NCBI GenBank assembly: GCA_947502145.1
Contig: CANMYO010000001.1
Location: 372,001 to 436,000 of the forward strand
Source: an uncultured Paracoccaceae bacterium
Lineage (GTDB): Bacteria > Pseudomonadota > Alphaproteobacteria > Rhodobacterales > Rhodobacteraceae
Length of the DNA stretch: 64,000 bases
Direction: 5' to 3'
This document shows positions 1 to 8,552 of this stretch, piece after piece. The first letter of the stretch is position 1; the number at the start of each line of letters is the position of its first letter. Below the pieces are notes generated by a model, which did no database searches, was not told where the DNA came from, and was given only the letters and a program-made list of their open reading frames with translations. Both the position numbers and the translations under genes were made by a program.

Positions 1-327
1 CCCCTTCGGTCCAAGAACATCTCTGAATTTCAAGCGGGCGAAGCGCCAGACTTTGACTTTGTTGTCACGGTCTGCAACCGGGCCGCCAACGAAGATTGCC
101 CCGCTTGGCGCGGCCACCCGGTCAGCATCCATTGGAGCCTCGCAAACCCGATCCGCGATGACCGCACCGATGCGGAAAATAGCCACGCCCTGCACCAGAC
201 CTATGACATTCTGCGCCGACGCCTCAGCCGTTTCGCGGACCTGCCGCTGAGCGGGCTGGATCGGTTATCGCTGCAAAGGGCCCTTGACGACATCGGCCAA
301 TCACACCCGGAAGGACACCCATCATGA
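1..327 (+). CDS. arsC: Arsenate reductase, low-molecular-weight phosphatase type (5' truncated)
   Basis: Reading from base 1 in frame 1 gives 108 C-terminal residues and a TGA stop; the start lies outside the window. The stretch [19 protein letters not shown] followed by a G-H-P and an I-H-W segment is the typical C-terminal half of LMW-PTP-fold arsenate reductases, which reduce arsenate to arsenite in the cytoplasm. The catalytic N-terminal Cys-X5-Arg loop would be upstream and cannot be checked. The stop overlaps the next start as ATGA (324-327), so it is translationally coupled to the GAPDH gene of an ars operon. The family is clear; the exact reductant is not. Confidence 0.85.
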   Translation, partial: PLRSKNISEFQAGEAPDFDFVVTVCNRAANEDCPAWRGHPVSIHWSLANPIRDDRTDAENSHALHQTYDILRRRLSRFADLPLSGLDRLSLQRALDDIGQSHPEGHPS

Positions 328-1322
328 CTGTATATGCCCTCAATGGCCTTGGCCGCATCGGCAAGCTGGCCCTGAAACCATTGTTGGCACGGGGTGCCAG
401 CATTGCGTGGATCAACGACGCTGTGGGCGACACCGAAATGCACGCGCACCTGTTGGAACATGACACGGTTCACGGCCACTGGCGCGCCGATTTCGCCCAT
501 GACGCTGACAGCGTCACCATTGATGGCACCCGCCTGCCGTTCATTGGCACGCGCGACATCGCGGCCCTGCCGCTTGATGGTGTTGACGTGGTGATTGACT
601 GCACCGGGGTGTTCAAGACCGCAGCGGCGATTGCGCCCTATTTTGAGGCGGGCGTCAAAAAGGTCGTTGTCTCTGCGCCAGTCAAGGACGGGGAGGTCGC
701 CAACATCGTCTATGGTGTCAATCATGACACCTATGCGCCCGACAATCATGACATTGTCACCGCCGCCAGTTGCACCACCAATTGCCTCGCCCCGGTGGTC
801 AAGGTCATTCACGACAATCTGGGGATCAAACACGGGTCGATCACCACGATCCATAATGTGACAAACACGCAGACGATCGTGGACCGGCCCGCCAAGGATC
901 TGCGCCGCGCACGCTCTGCCCTGAATGCGCTGATCCCAACAACCACCGGCAGCGCAACGGCCATCACCCTGATCTACCCAGAGCTGGCCGGCCGCCTGAA
1001 CGGCCATGCGGTACGTGTGCCCCTGCTGAATGCATCGCTGACGGATTGCGTGTTTGAGGTCGCGCGCGAAACCACCGCAGCAGAAGTCAACGCCCTGTTC
1101 AAAGCCGCGGCCGCTGGTCCCCTGCGTGGCATTCTGGGCTATGAAGAACGCCCGCTGGTTTCAACCGATTACACAAATGACGAACGCTCCAGCATCGTGG
1201 ATGCGCCCTCGACAATGGTCGTCAATGGCACACAGGTGAAGATCTATGCCTGGTACGACAATGAAATGGGCTATGCGCACCGACTGGTGGACGTCGCGCT
1301 TATGGTTGGGGGCAGCCTGTGA
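324..1322 (+). CDS. gapdh: ArsJ-associated glyceraldehyde-3-phosphate dehydrogenase
   Basis: A 332-residue GAPDH. It has an N-terminal Rossmann motif (NGLGRIGK, residues 7-14), the catalytic SCTTNC with Cys150, His177 in the TTIHN segment, and the C-terminal WYDNEMGY. Start is supported by an AAGGA box about 9 bases upstream. Its place between arsC and an arsJ-like MFS gene, with 4-bp overlaps on both sides, marks it as the arsenic-dedicated paralogue. The enzyme uses arsenate in place of phosphate to form unstable 1-arseno-3-phosphoglycerate, which ArsJ exports. The dedicated role is inferred from context; a housekeeping GAPDH would not normally sit in this operon. Confidence 0.9.
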   Translation: MTVYALNGLGRIGKLALKPLLARGASIAWINDAVGDTEMHAHLLEHDTVHGHWRADFAHDADSVTIDGTRLPFIGTRDIAALPLDGVDVVIDCTGVFKTAAAIAPYFEAGVKKVVVSAPVKDGEVANIVYGVNHDTYAPDNHDIVTAASCTTNCLAPVVKVIHDNLGIKHGSITTIHNVTNTQTIVDRPAKDLRRARSALNALIPTTTGSATAITLIYPELAGRLNGHAVRVPLLNASLTDCVFEVARETTAAEVNALFKAAAAGPLRGILGYEERPLVSTDYTNDERSSIVDAPSTMVVNGTQVKIYAWYDNEMGYAHRLVDVALMVGGSL

Positions 1323-2581
1323 ACGATACGCCCGCGCGGCCCGAAGGCCTGTCTGCCTATATTGCCGTGACGGCCTCTTATTGGGCCTTCATGCTGACGG
1401 ACGGCGCGCTGCGCATGCTGGTGCTGCTGCATTTTCACACGCTTGGGTTCTCGCCGGTTCAGCTGGCCTATCTGTTTGTCCTTTACGAGATCGCGGGCAT
1501 CGTCACCAATCTTTGCGCCGGCTGGATCGCGGCGCGGTTTGGCCTGACCTCAACGCTTTATGCCGGTCTTGGCCTGCAGGTGCTGGCGCTGCTGGCGCTG
1601 GCGCAGCTTGATCCGACCTGGGCGGTGGCCAGTTCGGTCCTTTTTGTGATGCTGGTGCAGGGGGCTAGCGGTGTGGCAAAGGACCTTGCCAAGATGTCAT
1701 CGAAATCCGCCGTGAAACTGCTCGCGCCAACACAGGACGGCGGGCTGTTCCGCTGGGTGGCACTGCTCACGGGGTCCAAGAACATGGTCAAGGGCCTGGG
1801 GTTTCTGCTGGGTGCCGCACTTTTGGCGACGCTGGGATTTGTCTGGGCTGTTCTGGCCATGGCCGCGATCCTTGCTGCGATTCTGCTTGCGGTCCTGCTT
1901 GCCATGCCCCCCGGCCTGCCGCGGGGCCGCAAGGGGGCAAGGTTCTCTGAGGTGTTTTCGAAATCCGCCAATGTGAACTGGCTCAGCGCGGCACGGGTGT
2001 TCCTGTTTGGCGCGCGCGACGTCTGGTTTGTCGTGGGGATCCCGATCTATTTTTATGCGGTTCTGTCAGATGGAACGCCTGCGGGTCATCGCGCCGCCTT
2101 TTTCCTGATCGGCACTTTCATGGCCGGATGGGTGATCCTCTATGGGCTGGTGCAGGCCAATGCGCCGCGCATCCTGCAGGCCAGATCCCGGCCACAGCAG
2201 GAATTGATCGCGGCCGCTCGCGGCTGGGCATGGGCGCTTGCCTGCGTGCCGGCGATCCTGACCATCGCCGCCTTGTTTGCCACTGCGCCACAGGGATGGC
2301 TGACCGTCACGCTTGTCGTTGGATTGCTGGTGTTTGGTGCCATCTTTGCGGTCAATTCCGCGCTGCATTCATACCTGATACTGGCCTTCACCAAGGCAGA
2401 GCGTGTCACCATGGATGTCGGGTTTTATTACATGGCAAATGCGGCGGGGCGTCTGACGGGGACGCTGTTGTCTGGCGTCACCTACCAGATTGGCGGCCTG
2501 CCGGTGATGCTGGGCGTCGCGACGATCATGGTTGCGCTTTCGGCGATCATTGTCGGATTCCTGAAGGGCGATCAGCCCTGA
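1319..2581 (+). CDS. arsJ: Organoarsenical efflux MFS transporter ArsJ
   Basis: A 420-residue polytopic membrane protein with about ten to twelve hydrophobic segments. The N-terminus carries the ArsJ-like stretch [20 protein letters not shown]. It starts with GTG at 1319, overlapping the GAPDH stop (GTGA), so the two are translationally coupled. ArsJ exports 1-arseno-3-phosphoglycerate, which hydrolyses outside the cell and so removes arsenate. Length and neighbours fit the ArsJ family; a generic MFS sugar transporter is the alternative but does not explain the arsC-GAPDH linkage. A GC-rich hairpin follows the gene. Confidence 0.88.
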   Translation: MNDTPARPEGLSAYIAVTASYWAFMLTDGALRMLVLLHFHTLGFSPVQLAYLFVLYEIAGIVTNLCAGWIAARFGLTSTLYAGLGLQVLALLALAQLDPTWAVASSVLFVMLVQGASGVAKDLAKMSSKSAVKLLAPTQDGGLFRWVALLTGSKNMVKGLGFLLGAALLATLGFVWAVLAMAAILAAILLAVLLAMPPGLPRGRKGARFSEVFSKSANVNWLSAARVFLFGARDVWFVVGIPIYFYAVLSDGTPAGHRAAFFLIGTFMAGWVILYGLVQANAPRILQARSRPQQELIAAARGWAWALACVPAILTIAALFATAPQGWLTVTLVVGLLVFGAIFAVNSALHSYLILAFTKAERVTMDVGFYYMANAAGRLTGTLLSGVTYQIGGLPVMLGVATIMVALSAIIVGFLKGDQP

Positions 2582-2589
2582 CTTCCTGG

Positions 2590-2611
2590 CGGGGCTGATT
2601 GCCGAGCCCCG
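2590..2611. terminator. Hairpin between convergent arsJ and CAT genes
   Basis: Perfect 7-bp arms CGGGGCT (2590-2596) and AGCCCCG (2605-2611) enclose an 8-base loop in the 35-base gap between two convergent genes. There is no T-run on either side, so it may be a weak or Rho-assisted bidirectional terminator, or an mRNA-stabilising end. Confidence 0.5.
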
Positions 2612-2616
2612 TCGGA

Positions 2617-3240
2617 TCATATCCGGTTCAAGGCAGACTGCACGGCGGTGAAATACGCGCCAACCTGTTCGCCATCCACCAGCGCGTGATGCACCTCCAG
2701 CGTCATCGACATATCCCAGCGGTCGCCAAGGTCGCAGAATTTGCCCCATGACACGCGCGGGATGCAATCATCTGCCCCGGGCAAGGCATTGTTCAACGAA
2801 GTATAATCCAGCCAGGGCATGCAAGATGCATAAGCAACGTCATCGCGTTCGCCGGTGTTCGGATTCAACGCGCCCTTTGCGGCGGTCGCGATCAGCGCCT
2901 TGCACTCTGCATCAAAGGCTGGGTAGTCGCGCTGCCAGGGCACATAGGCATAGGCAAAGCTGCCCGCGTCAGTTGGCACCGTCATCGAGATCGCAACCTG
3001 ATCATGGCGCACCACCAGATCACCGCGAAACCGCATCAGCAATTCCGGGACCGCATGCAGCCCGGCCCCAATCGCATAAAGTGCGCCGCGATAGGCCGAA
3101 AGCCCTGCGGCCTTGCGGGCTATCAAATGGGTCACGTCCAGCCGTGATGTCACCGCATAATGCGGCTTTTCGTAGGTGCGGAAAAAGTGGAATTGCCCCG
3201 CGCGCGGCCAGAGATCAAGGTCAATCGGATGCTCTGCCAT
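2617..3240 (-). CDS. Chloramphenicol acetyltransferase family protein
   Basis: A 207-residue protein close to the usual CAT length of about 210-220. The diagnostic active-site motif HHALVDG sits at residues 184-190. By analogy with HHAVCDG of classical CAT, His185 is the general base and Asp189 the structural Asp. This trimeric cytoplasmic enzyme family transfers acetyl from acetyl-CoA to the 3-hydroxyl of chloramphenicol; distant chromosomal members may acetylate other substrates. It lies 4 bases downstream of a GNAT gene on the same strand, suggesting a two-gene operon. No mobile-element signature is nearby, so it looks native. Confidence 0.82.
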   Translation of the reverse strand: MAEHPIDLDLWPRAGQFHFFRTYEKPHYAVTSRLDVTHLIARKAAGLSAYRGALYAIGAGLHAVPELLMRFRGDLVVRHDQVAISMTVPTDAGSFAYAYVPWQRDYPAFDAECKALIATAAKGALNPNTGERDDVAYASCMPWLDYTSLNNALPGADDCIPRVSWGKFCDLGDRWDMSMTLEVHHALVDGEQVGAYFTAVQSALNRI

Positions 3241-3244
3241 GCTG

Positions 3245-3688
3245 TCAAACCCCCAGGTCGTATGTCACCCATGCCGTGCGGCTGGCCATCCTGTCATAGA
3301 CCTTCTGGGCACGGACATTGTCAGCCGCCGTAATCCAGCGCACCACGCCACACCCCTGTGCGCCAGCCGCGACGCGGACGGCTTCGATCAGCAGGTCGGC
3401 AGCACCGCTGCCCCGCGCGGCCGGATCGACAAACAGGTCGTCAAGATAGATCCCGGTCGAGGCGGCAAGCGGGCGCGCGAAGGGACGGTAATGCGTCAGC
3501 CCGATCAGCCCGGCTGGCGTCTCTGCCACCTGTCCGCAAACCGCGTGCGCGGGGTCCATCAACCAGCCCCAGACCCGGTCGCGCATGTCCGGCGTCTGTT
3601 CGGTTTCATAAAATCTCGCATAGGCCGCATAAAGCAGATCCCAGCCTGCCCGGTCCTGCGGGGCAACGGATCGCACGACAATCTGCAT
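3245..3688 (-). CDS. GNAT family N-acetyltransferase
   Basis: A 147-residue GNAT-fold acetyltransferase. The acetyl-CoA pyrophosphate-binding segment is seen in LDDLFVDPAARGSGAADLL (motif A, R-G-S-G-A), with a C-terminal Y-D-R-M-A segment typical of motif B. The acceptor substrate cannot be told from sequence. It is transcribed ahead of the CAT-like gene with a 4-base gap, so the two are probably co-expressed. A 162-base intergenic region upstream should hold the promoter. Confidence 0.85.
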   Translation of the reverse strand: MQIVVRSVAPQDRAGWDLLYAAYARFYETEQTPDMRDRVWGWLMDPAHAVCGQVAETPAGLIGLTHYRPFARPLAASTGIYLDDLFVDPAARGSGAADLLIEAVRVAAGAQGCGVVRWITAADNVRAQKVYDRMASRTAWVTYDLGV

Positions 3689-3806
3689 TGGATAACCTCA
3701 AAAATTCAGACTTTTGAAACTTGTCTGAACGCGCGGTCCGTTACCACCCCTGTTTGAAAAATCGTATGCATGGGATGTTGGCAGGATGTGCATGGGCTGT
3801 GCATGC

Positions 3807-3834
3807 GTTAACCTGCCATGTCGCGCAGGTTAAC
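3807..3834. repeat. 10-bp perfect inverted repeat (GTTAACCTGC / GCAGGTTAAC)
   Basis: Arms at 3807-3816 and 3825-3834 with an 8-base spacer. It lies between the GNAT gene start and the end of the exported-protein gene, both on the minus strand. No T-tract follows on either strand, so it is not a classical terminator. It could be a dyad operator for the GNAT-CAT operon, or a Rho-independent hairpin lacking a U-tract. Confidence 0.55.
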
Positions 3835-3850
3835 CTGTGTAAAGGCGGCG

Positions 3851-4369
3851 TTAGATCTCTTGCCCTTTTTCCAGCAGCTCATCCAGCAATTTGCGCTGCA
3901 GATCACCACTGTCACCGCCGCCAAACTGCATTTCGCCACCGTGATAAAGCGACCCATAAGTCAGCGCGATATTCACCGTTTGCCCCAAACCCGAGATCAG
4001 CTGATCCCGTTCCAATTGGCGCAGGGGATGAATGAAAACCGCCCAAAGCTGGCCGTTGGCAATCGCATAACGTGCATCAAGGGCGGTGTCGAAATTGGCT
4101 TGCATCACGCGGGCCATCTCTTCCTGCGTCATGCCTTCGACACGGCGGATCGGCACCATTGCCCGCATCCGGTTGGCCCCGACGTCGACGACAACAAGAA
4201 CCGGAACGTCTTGAATAGTCATGGAAATTGCAGACCCGGCGGGGCGGGCATCGGGGTCAAGCACGGTGACAATCTGCGCCAAACGCTGCGCGGTCATCGG
4301 GGCCTCTGCCTCTTGGGCAAGGGTTGGGGACGCTGCCAGCAGGGCCATCAGAATTAGCGGTTTGAACAT
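3851..4369 (-). CDS. Exported protein of unknown function
   Basis: A 172-residue protein from the ATG at 4369, chosen because AGGAGG lies 7 bases upstream and because translation then begins with a clean Sec signal peptide (MFKPLILMALLAASPTLAQ, residues 1-19). An upstream in-frame start at 4414 would bury the signal. The mature part has no family I recognise. It is rich in short hydrophobic strands (VLVVVDVGANRMRAMVPIRR) and ends with a charged helix (LQRKLLDELLEKGQ). It is likely periplasmic. The gap to cmk is 67 bases, so co-transcription with the upstream aroA-cmk pair is possible. Confidence 0.75.
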   Translation of the reverse strand: MFKPLILMALLAASPTLAQEAEAPMTAQRLAQIVTVLDPDARPAGSAISMTIQDVPVLVVVDVGANRMRAMVPIRRVEGMTQEEMARVMQANFDTALDARYAIANGQLWAVFIHPLRQLERDQLISGLGQTVNIALTYGSLYHGGEMQFGGGDSGDLQRKLLDELLEKGQEI

Positions 4370-4436
4370 CGGTTTGCCTCCTGTCGGGATCAGGCTATCG
4401 CGAAGTCCAAACACAAGCGAGGCAACAGTCCGTGAC

Positions 4437-5042
4437 CTATCGTTTCAGGGTGATGGCGGCGACCGCGGCGGCGATGGCATCCTCGATCGTCAGGTCCGAT
4501 GTGTCGATCACAACGGCATCCCGCGCGGTCATCATCGGCGCGGTCGCGCGCTCACTGTCGCGCCTGTCTCGGGCGATGACCGCCGCCAGAACATCGTCCA
4601 GGGTTTGGGAAAACCCCTTTTGCGTCAGCTCTTTATGGCGTCTCTGTGCCCGTCGTTCGGCGCTGGCCGTGACGAATAATTTGGCCTCTGCGTCAGGGCA
4701 AATCACGGTGCCGATGTCGCGCCCATCCAACACTGCACCACCCTCGCGACGGGCGAAATCCTGCTGGAATTTGACCAGCGCAGCGCGCACGTCAGGCATC
4801 GCGGCGACAAGACTTGCCGCTTCGGCGACGGCCTGGGTGCGCAGCGCATTGCCGTCAAGGTTCGCGGAGTCGAGGTTCCGGGCCACAAAAAGCGGATCCC
4901 CCCCCGCCAGCATCCCCGCACCAACAGCACGATACAATAGTCCTGTATCAAGATGGGCAAAACCAAAATGCGCCGCGACGGCCTTACTGATCGTGCCCTT
5001 GCCCGCCGCTGCAGGCCCATCAATCGCGACGGTAAACTTCAT
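4437..5042 (-). CDS. cmk: Cytidylate kinase
   Basis: A 201-residue (d)CMP kinase. The N-terminus reads [20 protein letters not shown] with the P-loop GPAAAGKGT at residues 9-17, followed by [11 protein letters not shown] (the LDTGA.YRA family motif, with Leu for Ala). [14 protein letters not shown] is the conserved nucleotide-binding segment. It phosphorylates CMP and dCMP in the cytoplasm. The start overlaps the aroA stop (ATGA, 5039-5042); the aroA-cmk pair is a common bacterial arrangement, often followed by rpsA, which is absent here. Confidence 0.95.
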   Translation of the reverse strand: MKFTVAIDGPAAAGKGTISKAVAAHFGFAHLDTGLLYRAVGAGMLAGGDPLFVARNLDSANLDGNALRTQAVAEAASLVAAMPDVRAALVKFQQDFARREGGAVLDGRDIGTVICPDAEAKLFVTASAERRAQRRHKELTQKGFSQTLDDVLAAVIARDRRDSERATAPMMTARDAVVIDTSDLTIEDAIAAAVAAITLKR

Positions 5043-6388
5043 GCGTTGTTACGCACAAGCTGCGCGCCAAGCTCTGTCATCAAAGGTTCAAAGATCGGAA
5101 AGGACGTGGTGATCGGGCTTCCATCGTCAACGCTCATTGGGTTTTGTGTCGCCATGCCCATGACCATGAAGGCCATCGCGATGCGGTGATCAAGACGGCT
5201 TTCCACCGTTGCACCACCAGCAACCTGACCCTGCAGCCCATGGACTTTCCACCAATCTTCGCCCTCGTCAACGATGACACCGGCAGCGCGCAACCCCTTG
5301 GCCATTGCGTCGATCCGGTCACATTCCTTGACCCGCAGTTCCTTGACGCCCTGCATATCGGTCACGCCATCCGCAAAGGCGGCGACGACAGACAGGACGG
5401 GATATTCGTCAATCATGCTGGCCGCGCGCGCAGGCGGGACGGCAATTCCCTTGAGGTCAGGCGAATACCGGGCCCGCAGATCGGCGACGGGCTCTCCACC
5501 GATCTCACGCGGGTTTTCAAAGACGAGGTCGGCCCCCATCTCTTGCAGGGTCGTGAACAGCCCTGCACGGGTTGGATTAAGCCCGATATTGGGGACAAGC
5601 ACATCCGACCCCGGAACCAGAATTGCAGCGCAAACCGGGAACGCGGCCGACGACGGATCGCGCGGGACGTTGATGTCCTGCGGCTGCAGTTCGGGTTGCC
5701 CCTGCAACGTGATGACCCGGCCTTCGTCGGTTTCCACCACGGAAATATCCGCACCAAAGCCGGCCAACATGCGTTCGGTGTGATCGCGCGTGGCCTCTTT
5801 TTCGATCACGACAGTTTCGCCCGGCGCGTTCAGCCCGGCCAACAGAACCGCCGATTTCACCTGCGCAGATGGCACTGGCACAACGTAGCGCACAGGGATC
5901 GGATCTGCCGCGCCAACCAGTGTCATCGGCAGGCGACCGCCTTCGCGGCCAACAGCCTGACAGCCAAACAGTGCAAGCGGATCTGTCACGCGCCCCATGG
6001 GGCGCGAGTTCAACGATGCGTCACCCGTGAAGGTCGCCGTGATTGGCGATGTTGCCATCGCCCCCATAATCAACCGCACACCGGTCCCGGAATTGCCGCA
6101 GTCAATGACCTGATCGGGTTCGGCAAAGCCGCCAACACCCACGCCATTAATCGTCCATTCGCCATTCCCGTGCTGCGTGACCTCGGCCCCGAATGCGCGC
6201 ATCGCCTTGGCAGTGTCGAGCACATCGTCACCCTCAAGCAGGCCGGTGACACGGGTCTCACCCACGGACAAGGCACCCAGGATCAATGACCGATGCGAGA
6301 TTGATTTGTCGCCGGGCACATCGGCACGGCCCTTGAGAGGGCCACAGGGCCGGGAGGTCATCGGGACGGGGGTGCCGTGGGCAGACAT
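5039..6388 (-). CDS. aroA: 3-phosphoshikimate 1-carboxyvinyltransferase (EPSP synthase)
   Basis: A 449-residue EPSP synthase from the ATG at 6388, which has AAGGA 6 bases upstream; ATGs further upstream lack this. Signature [16 protein letters not shown] near the N-terminus and [15 protein letters not shown] are the shikimate-3-phosphate and PEP binding motifs. [14 protein letters not shown] is the C-terminal signature. [10 protein letters not shown] replaces the plant-type GDxSLxxRPM. It joins PEP to shikimate 3-phosphate in aromatic amino acid synthesis. It contains an Ala in the [14 protein letters not shown] region typical of glyphosate-tolerant class II enzymes from alphaproteobacteria, but tolerance is only an inference. 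Confidence 0.95.
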   Translation of the reverse strand: MSAHGTPVPMTSRPCGPLKGRADVPGDKSISHRSLILGALSVGETRVTGLLEGDDVLDTAKAMRAFGAEVTQHGNGEWTINGVGVGGFAEPDQVIDCGNSGTGVRLIMGAMATSPITATFTGDASLNSRPMGRVTDPLALFGCQAVGREGGRLPMTLVGAADPIPVRYVVPVPSAQVKSAVLLAGLNAPGETVVIEKEATRDHTERMLAGFGADISVVETDEGRVITLQGQPELQPQDINVPRDPSSAAFPVCAAILVPGSDVLVPNIGLNPTRAGLFTTLQEMGADLVFENPREIGGEPVADLRARYSPDLKGIAVPPARAASMIDEYPVLSVVAAFADGVTDMQGVKELRVKECDRIDAMAKGLRAAGVIVDEGEDWWKVHGLQGQVAGGATVESRLDHRIAMAFMVMGMATQNPMSVDDGSPITTSFPIFEPLMTELGAQLVRNNA

Positions 6389-6488
6389 GGACATTCCTTT
6401 TCGCTTTGTCCGCGTCATAGCGCACGCCCCCAAAGGCGTCCATCACCGGCAAGCGATCTTGGCAAAATACTTGCCCGCGGGCAGCGGC

Positions 6489-7202
6489 TCAGATCCGGCG
6501 GAACGTCAGGTAATGCGGGGTCCGCCCTTCGCGCAGGGCCTTCTGTTCATACCGGGTCGATATCCAGTCACCCCAGGGATTGCGCCAGTCTCCGGGATGT
6601 TCGGCCGTCCAGGAAAATCCGGCTCTTGGCACTTCTTCAAGGGTCTGGCGCACATAGTCGGGGATATCCGTGGCGACACGCAGCTCGGCCCCCGGGGCCA
6701 TCACGCGATGCAGCGGGTTCAGATGTTCGGGTGTAACAAAGCGGCGGCGATGGTGCCGTTTCTTGGGCCAGGGATCAGGATAGTTCAGAAACGCCTTTTG
6801 GATGATCCCGTCAGGCAGGACGTCGAACAGGTCCCGCACGTCCCCGGGATGCACGGCTAAATTACTTACGGCTGCATTTCGGATTTTCCCCAGAAGCATC
6901 GCCACGCCATTGATGTAGGGTTCACAGCCGACGATCCCGACATCCGGGTTCTGTGCCGCCATCTGCACAAGATGTTCACCGCCGCCAAAACCGATCTCAA
7001 GCCAGATCGGCTTGTCGCCAAAGACCGCCGCCAGATCAATCGGGCTGCGGTCGGGGTTTTCTTCCCAGCTGACTGCGCCGGGTGACAGCGCAACCAGATC
7101 CTTATCAAGATATTCCTTCTGGCTTTCGCGCAGGGTCTTGCCCTTGAAGCGGCCATAGAAATTGCGCCATGGGGCGCCAGAGGGGTGACGATCAGTGCTC
7201 AT
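6489..7202 (-). CDS. trmB: tRNA (guanine-N7-)-methyltransferase
   Basis: A 237-residue class I SAM-dependent methyltransferase. SAM-binding motif LEIGFGGGEHL lies at residues 68-78, GCEPYINGV at 92-100, and the TrmB signature YPDPWPKKRHHRRR at 141-154. It makes m7G46 in the tRNA variable loop. The C-terminal STRYEQKALREGR is also diagnostic. It lies downstream of metK but a strong hairpin separates them, so it may have its own promoter in the 87-base gap. Confidence 0.95.
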   Translation of the reverse strand: MSTDRHPSGAPWRNFYGRFKGKTLRESQKEYLDKDLVALSPGAVSWEENPDRSPIDLAAVFGDKPIWLEIGFGGGEHLVQMAAQNPDVGIVGCEPYINGVAMLLGKIRNAAVSNLAVHPGDVRDLFDVLPDGIIQKAFLNYPDPWPKKRHHRRRFVTPEHLNPLHRVMAPGAELRVATDIPDYVRQTLEEVPRAGFSWTAEHPGDWRNPWGDWISTRYEQKALREGRTPHYLTFRRI

Positions 7203-7238
7203 CCGCGGGCCTTACCAATGCCGCGCCCCGGACGCAAC

Positions 7239-7264
7239 AAAGGCGGGCCAGATGACCCGCCTTT
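7239..7264 (-). terminator. Rho-independent terminator after metK
   Basis: Perfect 9-bp stem AAAGGCGGG (7239-7247) / CCCGCCTTT (7256-7264) with an 8-base loop, 25 bases after the metK stop on the minus strand. In that direction the stem ends in TTTG. This would separate metK from trmB. Confidence 0.75.
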
Positions 7265-7289
7265 GCCGAGATTTCCATGTAAATGGCTG

Positions 7290-8471
7290 CTAGACAGCGG
7301 CCTTGAGCGCCGCGGCCAGATCAGTGCGTTCCCAGCTGAATCCGCCGTCATCTTCCGGTGCGCGGCCAAAGTGGCCATAGGCCGCCGTGCGCTGGTAGAT
7401 TGGCCGGTTCAGGCCCAGGTGTTCCCGAATGCCGCGCGGTGTCAGGTCCATGACCTGATCAATGGCCCGTTCAACAGCCGCCGGATCAACTTCGCCAGTG
7501 CCATGCAGGTCAGCGTAAATGGACAAGGGATGCGCTACACCGATGGCATAGGACAGCTGGATCGTGCAGCGATCTGCCATGCCCGCGGCCACGACGTTCT
7601 TGGCCAGATATCGCGCGGCATAGGCCGCCGAGCGATCCACCTTGGTCGGATCCTTGCCCGAGAACGCGCCACCCCCGTGCGGGGCCGCACCGCCATAGGT
7701 ATCCACGATGATCTTGCGCCCGGTCAGACCTGCATCACCATCAGGGCCGCCGATCACGAACTTGCCCGTTGGGTTCACATGCCATTCGGTTGCGCCATCC
7801 AGCCAGCCATCGGGCAGGACTTCTGTGATATAGGGTTCGACGATGGCGCGGATATCGGCGCTGGTCAGGTCCGGATCAAGGTGCTGCGTGCTGAGCACGA
7901 CAGAGGAGATACCTACCGGTTTGCCGTCCTCGTAAATGACCGACAGCTGGCTTTTGGCATCGGGGCCAAGTGCGGGTTCGGTGCCGTTTTTGCGCACTTC
8001 GGCCAGACGGCGCAGGATCGCATGAGAATACTGGATCGGCGCCGGCATGAGCGCTGCGGTCTCTGTTGTGGCATAGCCAAACATGATCCCCTGATCGCCT
8101 GCCCCTTCGGCCTTGTTTGCGGCGGCATCAACCCCTTGGGCAATATGCGCGGATTGCTCGTGCAGCAGGTTGGTGATTTCGCAGGTTGCGTGGTGGAACT
8201 TGTCCTGCTCGTAGCCGATATCCTTGATACAGACGCGCGCGATATCCTCGATCCGGCCCATATAGTCCTTGAGTTTGGCCTGATCAGACAGGCCGACCTC
8301 GCCACCGATCACAACCCGGTCAGTCGTTGCAAATGTCTCACATGCCACGCGGGCCTCGGGTTCTTCGGCCAGGAAAGCATCCAGAACGGCGTCCGAAATC
8401 CGGTCGCAAACCTTATCCGGGTGACCTTCTGAAACGGATTCAGAGGTGAAAATATAGTTCTTACGTGCCAT
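7290..8471 (-). CDS. metK: S-adenosylmethionine synthetase
   Basis: A 393-residue MAT. It begins with [20 protein letters not shown], the ATP-binding signature, and contains [10 protein letters not shown] and [16 protein letters not shown], the two PROSITE-type MAT motifs. It makes SAM from methionine and ATP in the cytoplasm. The ATG at 8471 is preceded by GGAGC, which is also the 3' part of a SAM/SAH riboswitch, so translation is predicted to fall when SAM is plentiful. A terminator follows the gene. Confidence 0.97.
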   Translation of the reverse strand: MARKNYIFTSESVSEGHPDKVCDRISDAVLDAFLAEEPEARVACETFATTDRVVIGGEVGLSDQAKLKDYMGRIEDIARVCIKDIGYEQDKFHHATCEITNLLHEQSAHIAQGVDAAANKAEGAGDQGIMFGYATTETAALMPAPIQYSHAILRRLAEVRKNGTEPALGPDAKSQLSVIYEDGKPVGISSVVLSTQHLDPDLTSADIRAIVEPYITEVLPDGWLDGATEWHVNPTGKFVIGGPDGDAGLTGRKIIVDTYGGAAPHGGGAFSGKDPTKVDRSAAYAARYLAKNVVAAGMADRCTIQLSYAIGVAHPLSIYADLHGTGEVDPAAVERAIDQVMDLTPRGIREHLGLNRPIYQRTAAYGHFGRAPEDDGGFSWERTDLAAALKAAV

Positions 8472-8475
8472 GAAT

Positions 8476-8522
8476 CGCTCCGATAAAAAATACCTGCCAC
8501 GTCAGGAAGCCGTTGTGACAGA
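8476..8522 (-). promoter_or_regulatory. SAM/SAH riboswitch in the metK leader
   Basis: On the minus strand a 7-bp stem CTGTCAC (8521-8515) / GTGGCAG (8500-8494), with one G-U pair, encloses the loop AACGGCTTCCTGAC. After a T-rich linker comes ATCGGAGC (8484-8477). GCTTCC in the loop is complementary to GGAGC, forming a pseudoknot over the metK ribosome-binding site. The CACAACGGCTTCC core plus GGAGC just before metK is the arrangement I know for the SAM/SAH class of Rhodobacterales, which blocks translation on ligand binding. Identification is by recalled consensus, not by a covariance search. Confidence 0.88.
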
Positions 8523-8552
8523 ACCAAGCCGCTGGTTACGCGGGGCAAGGAC

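Noticed and set aside
201-1007. Open frame of 268 codons antisense to GAPDH
   Set aside because: Low-complexity, Arg/Asp-rich antisense frame; the plus-strand GAPDH is unmistakable.
5144-6289. Long open frame of 381 codons on the plus strand, antisense to aroA
   Set aside because: It has no recognisable motifs, odd composition and lies wholly opposite a clear EPSP synthase; it is a shadow of high-GC codon bias.
6440-6488. GC-rich palindrome TGCCCGCGGGCA and GGCAAGTATTTTGCC after trmB as a terminator
   Set aside because: The palindrome has no loop and the second stem is only 5 bp without a T-run, so a terminator call is not supported.
7185-8432. Open frame of 415 codons antisense to metK
   Set aside because: It mirrors metK codons, has no ribosome-binding site and no family features, and covers the metK terminator.
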